A stretch of DNA of 64,000 bases from CAZNNH01 sp964574335 (GCA_964574335.1 CAZNNH010000008.1:1-64000), one strand, 5' to 3'. Shown: positions 26,830-39,160, counted from the first letter of the stretch. Notes: generated by a model not told the origin, from the sequence alone. Translations and numbers: made by a program.

Positions 26830-26851
26830 CGCGCCGCTGCGGTGATCGGCG

Positions 26852-27196
26852 TCACACCTGGCCTCGACGCGGGGCGTCTTCGGAAGCCGCCAGCACGACC
26901 AGGGTGGCGCCCCATCCCCCCGAGATCGGCGGCGCGTCCTTGACCTCGACCACGCCCTCGATGCCGCGCAGCACCCGCCGGACCACCGCGCGCTGGACGC
27001 CCCGACCGCGTCCGTGGACCAGCCGCAGGCTCTGGATGCCACGAGCCCGGCAGGCCGCGACGTACTCCTCGACCAGGCTCGGAACCTCGCGCGGCGCAAA
27101 GGGATGCAGGTCGAGCTCCCCGGTGATGGGCAGCTCGACCAGATCGGGAGGCTCTCCCTCGCCGCCCTCGCCGCCCTTGCCGCCCTCGTCGGTCAC
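26852..27196 (-). CDS. Smr domain protein
   Basis: 114 residues. The acidic, Gly-rich N-terminus is followed by an Smr (small MutS-related) domain: LDLHPFAPREVPSLVEEYV (~30-48) with the LDLHG-like motif, LRLVHGRGRGVQRAVVRRVL (~58-77) with the H-G-x-G/K loop. Stand-alone Smr domains have nuclease or nicking activity on DNA or RNA, and several act on stalled ribosome-mRNA complexes. The motif here is LDLHPFAP rather than LDLHG. GTG start overlaps the upstream stop (GTGA), so it is the third gene of a metH-led operon. Confidence 0.8.
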   Translation of the reverse strand: MTDEGGKGGEGGEGEPPDLVELPITGELDLHPFAPREVPSLVEEYVAACRARGIQSLRLVHGRGRGVQRAVVRRVLRGIEGVVEVKDAPPISGGWGATLVVLAASEDAPRRGQV

Positions 27197-27611
27197 CGGG
27201 GCCGGGTCGCGGCCGCCGCCGCGAAGAAGGCGGGCAGGTACTCGGAGTCGCCCAGCTCCAGCCGCTTGTAGACCTTGCCGATCGGGTCCCAGGTGGACCC
27301 TCCGGGCAACACCACCACCATCGGCCAGGGGCAGATCGCGCCGAGGGTGGAGCGCCGGGCGTCGATCCAGCCTCCCGAAAGCCGACGCACCATCACCTCG
27401 CCGAGGTAGCAGCCGAACACGAAGAGCGCCTCGGCCACGTCCTCTCCGGTGTAACCTTCGTCACGCAGGCTCTCCACCTCGGCATCCAACCGCTCGAGGC
27501 TCTCCACCGTGAAGTCGAGGGCGATCCCCGCCTGCTGCCGAGCGGCCTGGACCGCCAGCTCGGCGAAGTCGCCGGCCTTCTCGGCGGTGGCCGGGTAGCG
27601 GAGCTCGAGCT

Positions 27612-27615
<4 letters not shown>
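27193..27615 (-). CDS. Conserved hypothetical protein coupled to metH
   Basis: 140 residues, soluble alpha-beta. A helical first half (AELAVQAARQQAGIALDFTV, then EGYTGEDVAEALFVFGCYLG) leads into VMVRRLSGGWIDAR, PMVVVLPGGSTWDPIGKVYK and LGDSEYLPAFF. I do not recognise a named family. The 'GEVMVR...GG-W', 'DPIGKVYKRLE-G' segments look like conserved blocks of a widespread small family. GTG start overlaps the metH stop (GTGA) and its own stop overlaps the Smr gene, so it is translated with both. Confidence 0.65.
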
Positions 27616-31301
<3,686 letters not shown>

Positions 31302-31308
31302 CTGGTCG

Positions 31309-31411
31309 AGTGTAGCAGGGGCGGGGCGAGTGGCCAGACGTTATGTCACAGCGCTCGGCGGAGTCTGGCCAGGGCCGCCCCGGGAGGGGTGGGTGACAGG
31401 CGGCCCTGGCC
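31309..31411 (-). promoter_or_regulatory. metH upstream region: -10 box plus two overlapping dyads
   Basis: On the minus strand TACACT (31309-31314) ends 7 bases before the metH ATG. Dyad A pairs 31331-31339 with 31363-31371 (TGGCCAGAC / GTCTGGCCA, 9 bp). Dyad B pairs 31367-31379 with 31399-31411 (GGCCAGGGCCGCC / GGCGGCCCTGGCC, 13 bp perfect). They share 31367-31371, so only one could form in RNA. If transcription starts at TACACT they are DNA operators around the -35. If it starts upstream they would be alternative leader hairpins. I do not recognise a cobalamin, SAM or SAH riboswitch core. Confidence 0.5.
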
Positions 31412-31654
31412 GACGTAAGGAGTGAGAGGGGAGCGGGCATCGGGCTTCTCGCCTTCCGCCGGCCCTCACATCAGGAACGCGCCGGGCAGGGATTCGGTTA
31501 CACGGCGCCCAGGCTCTTCTATACTCGGCGATGATCCTCCGGGGCGGGTCGCCACCGGAGCACCGGAGGCCCGAGAATCCCGCTCCCGATCCAGCCCACC
31601 GACCCGCAGGACCCCGGCGCCGGCCGCGCCGAGGCGAGGAGGCTCGCCCTCGGC
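31412..31654. other. Gene-free stretch between divergent metH and glycosyltransferase genes
   Basis: No convincing gene. It holds a TATACT box at 31520-31525 on the plus strand followed 5 bases later by an ATG at 31531. That ATG opens a frame of 67 Arg/Pro-rich codons which is out of phase with the downstream glycosyltransferase and has no protein-like character. The frame of the glycosyltransferase itself is open back to 31535. Confidence 0.4.
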
Positions 31655-32962
31655 TTGGTCGGCGTGGTGCTGGTGGGCCTCGCCCTGCGGCTGCTCAGCC
31701 TCCGCCTCTGGCCCCCGCTGGGGTTGCTCGGTGACGAGCGGGGCTACGTCGGCTTCGCGAAGGAGTGGGCGGGTCTGGGCGAGATCCCCCGGTTCGCGCG
31801 CGCCCCCGGCTACGTCTGGTTCGTCGGCGCCCACCTGCGCTGGCTCGCCAACGGCCTGTCGGGAGCGCGGATCGTCCAGGCCGTCCTCGGAGCGGTGAGC
31901 GCCGCCTTGCTGTTCTGGCTGGGGCGCGGTCCCCTCGGCGCGCGGCCGGCGCTGCTGGCGGCCGCCCTGTTCGCCCTCGACCCGACGCTGATCGTCTTCA
32001 CCCACTACTTCCTCAACGAGACGCTCCACCTGTTCCTGCTCCTGGCCGCCAGCCTGGTCTACCTGCGCCACCGAGCCGACTCGTCGCCTGGCGGCGGCTT
32101 CTTCGCCGGCCTGCTGTTCGGGCTGGCCAACCTGGTCAAGGCCGCCACCCTCCCCGTGGTGGCCGCGCTTCTCGCCTGGGAGACGGCTCGCCGCACCCGG
32201 TCCGGACGGCCACCGACCCACCTCGATCGGCTCCGCGCGGTGACGCCGCTGCTGCTGGGGTGGGGCGTGGTGGTCTTTCCCTACTGCACGGTCGCCTCCC
32301 TGCGGGCCGGCGCGCCGGTGCTGGTGGACACGTCGATGGACCGGACCCTCTGGCACGGCGACCGGCTCGACTACTCGCCCGGCCTGGACTGGAGGGTGCG
32401 CTCGAAGCGCATCGACGAGACGGTGCGCCGCCAGGGGATCGAAGCCCCCCACGACGACCCGAGGCGCAGCGCCACCATCCTGCGGCAGGAGCTGTCCTTC
32501 ATCGCCCGCCACCCGCTGCACTTCCTGGCCGGCATCCCCAAGAAGCTCGGCGCCCTCTGGAACCCCACCAGCTTCCTGCATCGACGGATCATGTTCGGTG
32601 CCATGCAGGGCGCCCGGCCCGGCTCGAGCACGGCCCTGGTGTTGGGGCTGCTGACGACGGTGTTCTACGTCCTGACCCTCGCCCTGGGCAGCACCGGCCT
32701 CGTCTACTCGAGACGCAGCGACCTGCGTGGCTTCACGTTGCTCCTGCTGGCGGTGACGCTGGCGGTCCACGGCACCTTCGTCGGCATCTCCCGCTACCGG
32801 CTTCCGGTGATGCCCTTCCTCTTCCTCTTCGGCGCCGCCCTGGCCCTCGACCCGGCGCGCCTGCGTCGCGCTCGCCCCACCCAGCACCTGCTCTTGCTCG
32901 TCACCTGGGCCCTGCTCCTCTGGTCGTGGTGGCCCTACTGGCCCTTCGTGTGGCTGGCCTAG
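31655..32962 (+). CDS. Glycosyltransferase family 39-like membrane protein (ArnT/PMT type)
   Basis: 435 residues, about ten membrane helices. The first periplasmic loop after helix 1 carries GDERGYVGFAKEW, the acidic D-E motif that coordinates the metal and polyprenyl-phosphate sugar in GT-C enzymes of the ArnT/PMT/GT39 type. RAPGYVWFVG and LFALDPTLIVFTHYFLNETL are also typical. A ~130-residue soluble loop (~205-330) follows. It should transfer a sugar from an undecaprenyl-phosphate carrier on the periplasmic side. The start is uncertain: TTG at 31655 begins right at helix 1, the frame is open to 31535, and residues in that extension (TDPQDPGAGRAEARR) look like a natural cytoplasmic N-terminus but lack a standard start codon. 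A GGAGG lies 7 bases before an ATC at 31577. Confidence 0.7.
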   Translation: MVGVVLVGLALRLLSLRLWPPLGLLGDERGYVGFAKEWAGLGEIPRFARAPGYVWFVGAHLRWLANGLSGARIVQAVLGAVSAALLFWLGRGPLGARPALLAAALFALDPTLIVFTHYFLNETLHLFLLLAASLVYLRHRADSSPGGGFFAGLLFGLANLVKAATLPVVAALLAWETARRTRSGRPPTHLDRLRAVTPLLLGWGVVVFPYCTVASLRAGAPVLVDTSMDRTLWHGDRLDYSPGLDWRVRSKRIDETVRRQGIEAPHDDPRRSATILRQELSFIARHPLHFLAGIPKKLGALWNPTSFLHRRIMFGAMQGARPGSSTALVLGLLTTVFYVLTLALGSTGLVYSRRSDLRGFTLLLLAVTLAVHGTFVGISRYRLPVMPFLFLFGAALALDPARLRRARPTQHLLLLVTWALLLWSWWPYWPFVWLA

Positions 32963-32987
32963 CGCCGGCGGCGGGGCGTCAAGGCGG

Positions 32988-33386
32988 CTAGTCGTCCTGG
33001 CCCTGGCGAGACAGCTTCCGGGCGATGACGGCGGCCAGACCCAGGGCGGGCGGGCTCTGGTAGCCCTCGACGTACCCAACCAGGAACGCCTCTCGCGGCT
33101 CCCAGCGCCGCTTCCTGAGCTCCGCCGACTCTTCGGGGCTCGGCTCCCAGGCCACCCGAATCACGTGGCCTTCCTGCCGCATCCGGAACACGGCCCCTTC
33201 GTCCTCGACCTGGACCTCGATCCCCGGCAGGACCCGGACGGCGCCGCCGTCCTCGTCGACGAGCTGGTAGGGATCCCACTCGTTGGGCCCGGTTCGTCGA
33301 TAGTGCCCCAGCACACGGGCGTCCAGGGCGTGAGTGGTGCGGGCGTTGGGATCGAGCACGTCCCGCGAGTCGACCAGGCGGCACAT
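32988..33386 (-). CDS. Hypothetical protein
   Basis: 132 residues, soluble and beta-rich at first (DPYQLVDEDGGAVRVLPGIE, then VQVEDEGAVFRMR and HVIRVAWEP), with a helical C-terminus (PEESAELRKRRWEPREAFLV). No family recognised. It starts with ATG, and a TATGCT -10-like box lies about 20 bases upstream in the divergent spacer shared with the 131-residue membrane protein gene. It converges on the glycosyltransferase gene. Confidence 0.5.
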   Translation of the reverse strand: MCRLVDSRDVLDPNARTTHALDARVLGHYRRTGPNEWDPYQLVDEDGGAVRVLPGIEVQVEDEGAVFRMRQEGHVIRVAWEPSPEESAELRKRRWEPREAFLVGYVEGYQSPPALGLAAVIARKLSRQGQDD

Positions 33387-33456
33387 GATGGAGGTCCCGG
33401 TCGTGTAGCATACGCCAGCGGGCGCCGTGCCATGAGCGGCGGACGAAGGAGAGTGG

Positions 33457-33852
33457 ATGCGAGCCGTCTACCTGGGTGCCTGGTTCCTGCTGCTGGTGGT
33501 GGCCTTCGTGAACGGAGCGCTGCGCGCCATCCTGTTCGAGAGTTGGCTGGGCGAGCTGCGCGCCCATCAGCTCTCGTGCCTCACCGGTATCACGCTGTTC
33601 GGGGTGGTGATCTACGGGGTGGTCCGGCGCTGGCCGCCCCGCTCGGACGCCGAGGCCCTTCGCATCGGCGTGGCCTGGCTGGTGATGACCGTCGCCTTCG
33701 AGTTCCTGTTCTTCCACTACGTGAGCGGGATCTCGTGGGAGAAGCTGCGGGAGGCCTACGACCTGCCCTCCGGCCGGCTGTGGCCGCTGGTCCTGGTCTG
33801 GGTGACCACGGCGCCCTTCGTCCTGCATCGCCTGGCGAGACGCGCCCGCTGA
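33457..33852 (+). CDS. Small four-helix membrane protein of unknown function
   Basis: 131 residues with membrane helices at ~5-24, 43-58, 72-91 and 108-126. Loops are short, with an acidic loop before helix 4 (KLREAYDLPSG). No family recognised. The ATG has AAGGAGAG 5 bases upstream. The gene ends 19 bases before the fucosidase start and may be co-transcribed with it. Confidence 0.65.
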   Translation: MRAVYLGAWFLLLVVAFVNGALRAILFESWLGELRAHQLSCLTGITLFGVVIYGVVRRWPPRSDAEALRIGVAWLVMTVAFEFLFFHYVSGISWEKLREAYDLPSGRLWPLVLVWVTTAPFVLHRLARRAR

Positions 33853-33870
33853 GGCGCTGGGTATGGTCAC

Positions 33871-36282
33871 ATGAAGAACCGTTCCCGCCCCTCCCTTCGG
33901 CTGGTCACGCCGGCGCTGACGCTGTCCGTCCTGGTGCTGTCCGGAGCCACCACGATGGCCTCCGACCCGCTCCGCCTCTACTACCTCCAGCCCGCCGGCG
34001 AGTGGACCGAGGGGCTGCCGGTCGGGAACGGCCGTCTGGGGGCGATGGTGATGGGCGGCGTGGCCACCGAGCGCCTCCAGCTCGACCAGGAGACGATCTG
34101 GGCCGGGCCGCCGGTCCCGGAGCCCGTTGCCGACGGAGCGCCGCTGGTCCGGGAGGCACGACAGGCCTGGTTCGCCGGCGACTACGCCAAGGCCCACGAG
34201 CGGATGCGCCGGGTGATGAGCCCGGACATCGGTCCCCGCAGCCACCAGACGCTGGGCGACCTGTGGCTCGACATGGGTCACGGGGGCGGGGCCCGGGACT
34301 ACGTCCGCCAGCTCGACCTCGACGGCGCGGTGGCCACGACCCGGTACCGGATCGGTGACATCGGGTACGTCCGCGAGGTCTTCGCCAGCCATCCCGACCG
34401 GGTGCTGGTGGTCCGGCTGACGGCGGACCGACCGGGGGCGATCGACGTCGACGTGCGCCTCACCCGCCCCGTCGACGCCGAGGTGGCAGTCCTCGACGAC
34501 ACCACGCTCGCCATGCGGGGCCGCGCCCAGCACGACGGCAAGCAGCTCGGCGTGCGGTTCGAGACCCGGCTGCGCGCGTGGGTCGACGGGGGCGGCGTGT
34601 CACGCCGCGACGGCGCTCTGCACGTGGGCCACGCCGACGCGGTCCTGCTGCTGTTGGCCGCCGCCACCGATTTCAACTACCACGACCCGTACCAGCCACG
34701 ACACGCCGATCTGGGCGCCGAGTGCGACGCCACTCTCCGAGCGGCGGCGGCCTGGCCCTACCCGCAGCTCCTGTCCCGCCACCAGGAAGACCACCGGAGC
34801 CTCTTCCGCCGCGTCTTTCTGGACCTCGGCCCGCCACCCGATCCGCCACTTCCCACCGACCGGCGGCTGGCCGCCGTCCAGGCCGGAGCCAGCGACCCGG
34901 CGCTGGTGGCCCTGTACTTCCAGTATGGGCGCTACCTGCTGATCGCCTCCTCGCGGCCCGGCGATCTCCCGGCCAACCTGCAGGGGATCTGGAACGACCA
35001 GATCGAAGCGCCCTGGAACGCCGACTACCACATCAACATCAACCTCCAGATGAACTACTGGCCGGCGGAGGTCACCAACCTGGCCGAATGCCACCAACCG
35101 TTCTTCCGCTTCGTGGAAGGGCTGGTCCCGAGCGGGCGGGAGACGGCGCGAAAGGTCTACGGGGCCTCTGGGTTCGTGGCCCACCAGACCACCGACGTCT
35201 GGCGCTGGACGGCGCCGATCGGGGAGCTGGTCTGGGGGATGTTCCCCCACGGCGGCGGCTGGTGCACCCGGCCGTTCATGGAGCACTACCGCTTCGGCGG
35301 CGACCTCGACTTCCTCCGCCAGCGCGCCTACCCGATCCTCACCGAGGCCGCCCGCTTCTACCTGGACTGGCTTGCCGAGCACCCGGAGACCCATGAGCTG
35401 GTCGGCGGGCCCAGCAGCTCCCCCGAGAACACCTACCTGGGGCCGGACGGCCGGCGCTACTCGTTGTCGATGGGCGGGGCGATGGACCAGGAGATCGTCT
35501 GGGACGTCTTCTCGAACACCCTCGAGGCCGCCGCGGCGCTGGGGGTGGAGGACGACCTGGTGGCACGGGTCCGATCGGCACGTGACCGCCTCGCGCCGCC
35601 CCGGGTGGGCCCCGACGGCCGGCTGATGGAGTGGGCGCTTCCATTCCAGGAGGCGGAGCCGGGACACCGCCACGTCTCCCACCTGTTCGGCCTGCACCCG
35701 GGACGGCAGCTCACCCAGAGCACGCCCGAGCTGCTCGCCGCCGCGCGCCGCTCCCTCGAAGACCGCCTGGCGCACGGCGGCGGCCACACCGGATGGAGCC
35801 GCGCCTGGCTGATCAACCTGTTCGCCCGGCTGCACGACGGCGACGCCGCCGGCGAGCACGTGCGGCTGCTGCTCGCCAAGTCGACGCTGCCCAACCTGTT
35901 CGACAACCACCCCCCGTTCCAGATCGACGGCAACTTCGGCGGCACCGCCGGGATCGCCGAGATGCTCCTGCAGAGCCACGCCGGCGAGATCGAGCTGCTG
36001 CCGGCGCTGCCCGTGGCGTGGCCGAACGGCTCGGTCCGCGGCCTGCGGGCGCGGGGTAGCGTGGAGGTGGACCTGGCCTGGCGGGACGGCCGCGCCGTCT
36101 CGGCCGAGCTGCGGGCCACCCGCGACGGAAGCCACACGGTCCGCGCGCCAGACGGGCAGGCGTTCAGGTCGGTCACCTGCGCGGGCGAGGAGATGCCACT
36201 GGCGGCGGACCGGGCTGAGGTCGTCGGCCTATCGCTCACGCCAGGCGAGTCCTGTCGAGTGGCCTTCCGAGGCGAGAGCTAG
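33871..36282 (+). CDS. Secreted glycoside hydrolase family 95 (alpha-L-fucosidase type)
   Basis: 803 residues. Signal peptide ~1-30 (LTLSVLVLSGATTMA). The N-terminal beta domain has the GH95 signature WTEGLPVGNGRLGAMVMGG (~45-63) and LQLDQETIWAGPP (~69-81). The (alpha/alpha)6 barrel holds INLQMNYWPAEVTNLAE (catalytic Asn pair region), SSSPENTYLGPDG (Glu region), GHRHVSHLFGLHPGRQ and FQIDGNFGGTAGIAEMLLQS (general base Asp region). All inverting GH95 landmarks are present. It should release terminal alpha-L-fucose (or L-galactose) from glycans in the periplasm or outside the cell. No sugar transporter is adjacent. Confidence 0.92.
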   Translation: MKNRSRPSLRLVTPALTLSVLVLSGATTMASDPLRLYYLQPAGEWTEGLPVGNGRLGAMVMGGVATERLQLDQETIWAGPPVPEPVADGAPLVREARQAWFAGDYAKAHERMRRVMSPDIGPRSHQTLGDLWLDMGHGGGARDYVRQLDLDGAVATTRYRIGDIGYVREVFASHPDRVLVVRLTADRPGAIDVDVRLTRPVDAEVAVLDDTTLAMRGRAQHDGKQLGVRFETRLRAWVDGGGVSRRDGALHVGHADAVLLLLAAATDFNYHDPYQPRHADLGAECDATLRAAAAWPYPQLLSRHQEDHRSLFRRVFLDLGPPPDPPLPTDRRLAAVQAGASDPALVALYFQYGRYLLIASSRPGDLPANLQGIWNDQIEAPWNADYHININLQMNYWPAEVTNLAECHQPFFRFVEGLVPSGRETARKVYGASGFVAHQTTDVWRWTAPIGELVWGMFPHGGGWCTRPFMEHYRFGGDLDFLRQRAYPILTEAARFYLDWLAEHPETHELVGGPSSSPENTYLGPDGRRYSLSMGGAMDQEIVWDVFSNTLEAAAALGVEDDLVARVRSARDRLAPPRVGPDGRLMEWALPFQEAEPGHRHVSHLFGLHPGRQLTQSTPELLAAARRSLEDRLAHGGGHTGWSRAWLINLFARLHDGDAAGEHVRLLLAKSTLPNLFDNHPPFQIDGNFGGTAGIAEMLLQSHAGEIELLPALPVAWPNGSVRGLRARGSVEVDLAWRDGRAVSAELRATRDGSHTVRAPDGQAFRSVTCAGEEMPLAADRAEVVGLSLTPGESCRVAFRGES

Positions 36283-36284
36283 CG

Positions 36285-36740
36285 ATGCAGAGCGAAGCCA
36301 TCCGACGCATGGCGTCCCTGGAGTTCCTGCTGGGAGAGTGGGAGCTCGCCTACTCCTACTCGCTCGAGGCCGGCGGCCCGACCCTCACGGACCTGGCGGG
36401 CAGCGGGACGATCCGCTCGACCCTCGGCGGCACCCATCTCACCTTCGACTACCAGGTCCGCAGGCAGGAGACCGGCGAGCCCGCTGGGTCGGCCCACGGA
36501 GTCTTCGCGTGGGATGCCGCGGCTGAGGGATACCGCTACTTCTGGTTCGAGAGCTCCGGGTCCTTTCGGCAAGCTATGGCCCACCTGCGCGACACACGCA
36601 CGCTGTTCCTGGACTGGGAAGGCGACGACTGCACCCAGACCTTCCAGCGCGTGGATGACGACACGATAGTGCTGGAGATGACCTGTCCCAGCCAGGGACG
36701 CACGCTCCAAGTCGACATGAAGCGCCGACCCGGCAAGTGA
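36285..36740 (+). CDS. DUF1579-like protein
   Basis: 151 residues, lipocalin-like beta protein. It begins with the helix RRMASLEFLLGEWELAYSYS, followed by strands GSGTIRSTLGGTHLTFDYQV, HGVFAWDAAAEGYRYFWFES and TFQRVDDDTIVLEM. The 'L-FL-GEW...G-G' start is characteristic of DUF1579. Function unknown. It lies two bases after the fucosidase stop and is followed directly by a palindromic repeat. Confidence 0.7.
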   Translation: MQSEAIRRMASLEFLLGEWELAYSYSLEAGGPTLTDLAGSGTIRSTLGGTHLTFDYQVRRQETGEPAGSAHGVFAWDAAAEGYRYFWFESSGSFRQAMAHLRDTRTLFLDWEGDDCTQTFQRVDDDTIVLEMTCPSQGRTLQVDMKRRPGK

Positions 36741-36747
36741 CCCCCCC

Positions 36748-36800
36748 GGGGACATGACCGGATTCGCACCGTCATGCCGGCGAATCCGGATCGTGTCCCC
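36748..36800. repeat. REP-like palindrome, copy 1
   Basis: 53-base imperfect palindrome beginning GGGGACATGACCGGATTCG and ending with its near complement CGAATCCGGATCGTGTCCCC. The outer arms match copies 2 and 3 at 41701-41755 and 43662-43714. It sits between the stop codons of two convergent genes and can form a strong hairpin in both transcripts. Confidence 0.85.
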
Positions 36801-36807
36801 CGCGAGA

Positions 36808-38502
36808 TCACAGCGGCGGCAGCGCCTTGCGGGCCTCCCCGTCGGGGTCGTTCCTGACCACGCTGTCGTCGTCGAGGACCATGGTCTCGCCGTTGGCCGA
36901 GGTGTACCTCGGCCAGGCCGGGAGCCCGCCCCCGTTGGGATCGCCGGTCTTCATGAACTGGACCAGGGACCCGGCCATCTTGGCAGCCAGGGCCCGCGGC
37001 CGCAGGCCGCCCCCGGTGTGGGTCAGCATCAGGTCGGTGTTGTGGAACCAGAAGCAGATGTCCACGCAGTGGAAGGCGCCGATGCGCCCGTCGAAGAGCG
37101 GCGGCTGCCAGCCGAACCAGGCCACGTAGACCGGCGCGGGCTGCTTGGCCTTGGCGTCGGCCACCGCCACCAGGCCCTGCCGGTTGCTGCTCACCAGCGA
37201 CCAGATCTCGGCCGGCTTCTTGTCGGGGAAGACCTTGGCGTAGGCCTCGACCACCGCCTTGGCCTGGTCGCCGAAACCGCGGCCGAAGCCGGCGCGGTCC
37301 TTGACCTTCTCCGCGACGTCGTCCAGCGTCATCTCGTCGAGCTTCTTGTCGAGCCAGGCCGGCGCGTGCTCGTTGAGCGTCGAGCAGAGGATCAACGGCA
37401 CCTCGGCCGCGGTGGGGGCCGCCGCCGGATAGTAGGGGTGCTGCGGCAGGACGACGCCGTCGACCACCGGGCTGAAGCCACGACGCCGCGAACGTCCCGG
37501 CGGGGGCAGCTCCTGGTTGAGCTTCCGGAGGGCCTGGGTGGCAACGGCATAGTAGTCCTTCCAGGGCATCGCCTGCAGCTTGCCCAGCTCGGCCGGCGAC
37601 AACCCCGCCTCCTCGAGAACGTAGGCCCCCAGCTTCTCGGCGTCGTCCTTCTCGTTCATCTGAAGGGCCACGCCGCTCAGGGCCACCGCCTTGTGGAACA
37701 GGCCCTTGGCCTCCGGCATCGCGGTCAGCATACAGACCTTGGCGCCGCCCCCCGACTGGCCGATGATCGTGACGTTCCCCGGGTCCCCACCGAAGCCCGC
37801 GATGTTGTCGCGCACCCATTGGAGGGCGGCGACGATGTCGAGCATGCCGACGTTGCCTGACGCCGCATACGCCTCACCGCCCACCCCGGCCAGGTCGCAG
37901 TAGCCGAGGGGCCCGAGTCGGTGGTTGAGCGAGCAGAACACCACGTCGCCGAAGCGGGCCAGGTTCTCGCCGTTGTAGCCGTCGTGCTCGATGCCATTGC
38001 CGGCGGTGAAGCCGCCGCCGTGCAGCCAGACCAGGACCGGGCGCTTCTTCCCGTCCCCGACCGCCGGCGTGAAGACGTTGATCCGAAGGCAGTCCTCGCT
38101 GACGTCGTAGTAGTTCCAGTGGTCGCGGAAGGCGTAGTACGGGTTGGCGAACCGGCCCTCCATGTCCTGGGGAGCCGACGGCCCCCACCAGACGGCGGGA
38201 AAGACGTCCGTCCACGGCTTCGGGGGTCGGGGCGGCATGAACCGGTTGGCGCCCGAGGTCTCCGCGCCGTAGGGGACCCCGAGGAAGTAGTGGATGCCTC
38301 GAAGCAGGTACCCCTGGACCTTCCCGTGCTGGGTGTCGGCGATCGCCACCTCGCTGCCGAAACGAAGGACCGGCCCGTCCTCCCCCGCCTCGCCCGCTGC
38401 CGACGCCCGCGCCGAGACGGGCGACAGGCCCTCTGCGCCGATGGTCAGGCCGGCGGCTCCCGCGCCGACGCTCTTGAAGAAGTTGCGCCTGGTCGGTTGC
38501 AT
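36808..38502 (-). CDS. Tat-exported type B carboxylesterase
   Basis: 564 residues. Twin-arginine signal TRRNFFKSVGAGAAGLTIGA at the N-terminus, then an alpha/beta hydrolase of the carboxylesterase type B family. Landmarks: IHYFLGVPYG (~70), SEDCLRINVFTP (~133-144), the oxyanion loop LVWLHGGGFTAGN, nucleophile Ser in GQSGGGAKV, likely acid in STLNEHAP and catalytic His in IGAFHCVDICFWFHN. It hydrolyses ester bonds of unknown substrates after folding in the cytoplasm and export through Tat. GGGGAGGG lies 9 bases before the ATG and a TTGACC-17-TAGGCT promoter precedes it. Confidence 0.92.
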   Translation of the reverse strand: MQPTRRNFFKSVGAGAAGLTIGAEGLSPVSARASAAGEAGEDGPVLRFGSEVAIADTQHGKVQGYLLRGIHYFLGVPYGAETSGANRFMPPRPPKPWTDVFPAVWWGPSAPQDMEGRFANPYYAFRDHWNYYDVSEDCLRINVFTPAVGDGKKRPVLVWLHGGGFTAGNGIEHDGYNGENLARFGDVVFCSLNHRLGPLGYCDLAGVGGEAYAASGNVGMLDIVAALQWVRDNIAGFGGDPGNVTIIGQSGGGAKVCMLTAMPEAKGLFHKAVALSGVALQMNEKDDAEKLGAYVLEEAGLSPAELGKLQAMPWKDYYAVATQALRKLNQELPPPGRSRRRGFSPVVDGVVLPQHPYYPAAAPTAAEVPLILCSTLNEHAPAWLDKKLDEMTLDDVAEKVKDRAGFGRGFGDQAKAVVEAYAKVFPDKKPAEIWSLVSSNRQGLVAVADAKAKQPAPVYVAWFGWQPPLFDGRIGAFHCVDICFWFHNTDLMLTHTGGGLRPRALAAKMAGSLVQFMKTGDPNGGGLPAWPRYTSANGETMVLDDDSVVRNDPDGEARKALPPL

Positions 38503-38538
38503 CGTGATAGACCCTCCCCTCGTGACGGTTTCGGGGGC

Positions 38539-38567
38539 AGCCTAGCGCCTCGGGTGAAGTGGGTCAA
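38539..38567 (-). promoter_or_regulatory. Promoter of the carboxylesterase gene
   Basis: On the minus strand TTGACC (38562-38567) and TAGGCT (38539-38544) are 17 bases apart. The -35 overlaps the stop codon of the DUF4276 gene. Transcription would start about 30 bases before the esterase ATG. Confidence 0.6.
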
Positions 38568-39160
38568 CGGACCTCGCCGGTGCCGCCTCCACGAAGCGCA
38601 TCGGCGAGGTCGCGCCAGAGCCTCTCGAAGGACGGAGCGCGCCGCGCTTCTTCCAGGTCGAACTCCGCTGTCATGGCGGTTTGGTCGAGCGTCTCTCGAT
38701 AGCGCCCGACCATCTGGCTGCTCAACCATCCCTTGGCGTCCCGGATCGTCTCGGGCTGGGCGGGTGGCCGGAGGTCGGAGGGGAGTCCCCGCTTTCCGGC
38801 CAGCGACCTGGCCGCCGCCAGGAACCAGGACTCGTACTCTGCCTTGGCGATCACGACGTAGATCCGGCGATCAGCCCTGGCTCGTTTGGCACGCTCGAGT
38901 AAGTCAGGGCCGAGCCGAGCGGGGCACTCGTCGTCGGCATCGACCATGAAGAAGATCGCTCCCGTTGGGCCGCTCTGGCGTGCCGCCAGCTCGGTCACGC
39001 GCTCGACCTCACCGCTCCTCAACAGCCGGCTCTTCGGCAACCGAATCGGATGCCGGACGTCGATCGTCACGTCTGGTGCCAGGATCGAGGCTGCTCTGCG
39101 CAGGAGAAGGGGGGCGGCCCCCACCTCGCCGTACCCCTCCACGACGGCGACCAGCCTCAT
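38564..39160 (-). CDS. DUF4276 protein (TOPRIM-like), partner of the adjacent ATPase
   Basis: 198 residues. The start VVEGYGEVGAAPLLLRR (~6-22) carries the TOPRIM-type Glu in 'VEG-GE', and AIFFMVDADDEC (~68-79) the D-x-D. These match DUF4276, a TOPRIM-like family. The rest is helical with KAEYESWFLAA. Its ATG overlaps the stop of the upstream AAA ATPase by one base. In OLD, Gabija and PARIS-type systems an ABC-like ATPase works with a TOPRIM nuclease. Here the two parts are on separate chains. A nuclease role is inferred, not shown. Confidence 0.75.
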   Translation of the reverse strand: MRLVAVVEGYGEVGAAPLLLRRAASILAPDVTIDVRHPIRLPKSRLLRSGEVERVTELAARQSGPTGAIFFMVDADDECPARLGPDLLERAKRARADRRIYVVIAKAEYESWFLAAARSLAGKRGLPSDLRPPAQPETIRDAKGWLSSQMVGRYRETLDQTAMTAEFDLEEARRAPSFERLWRDLADALRGGGTGEVR

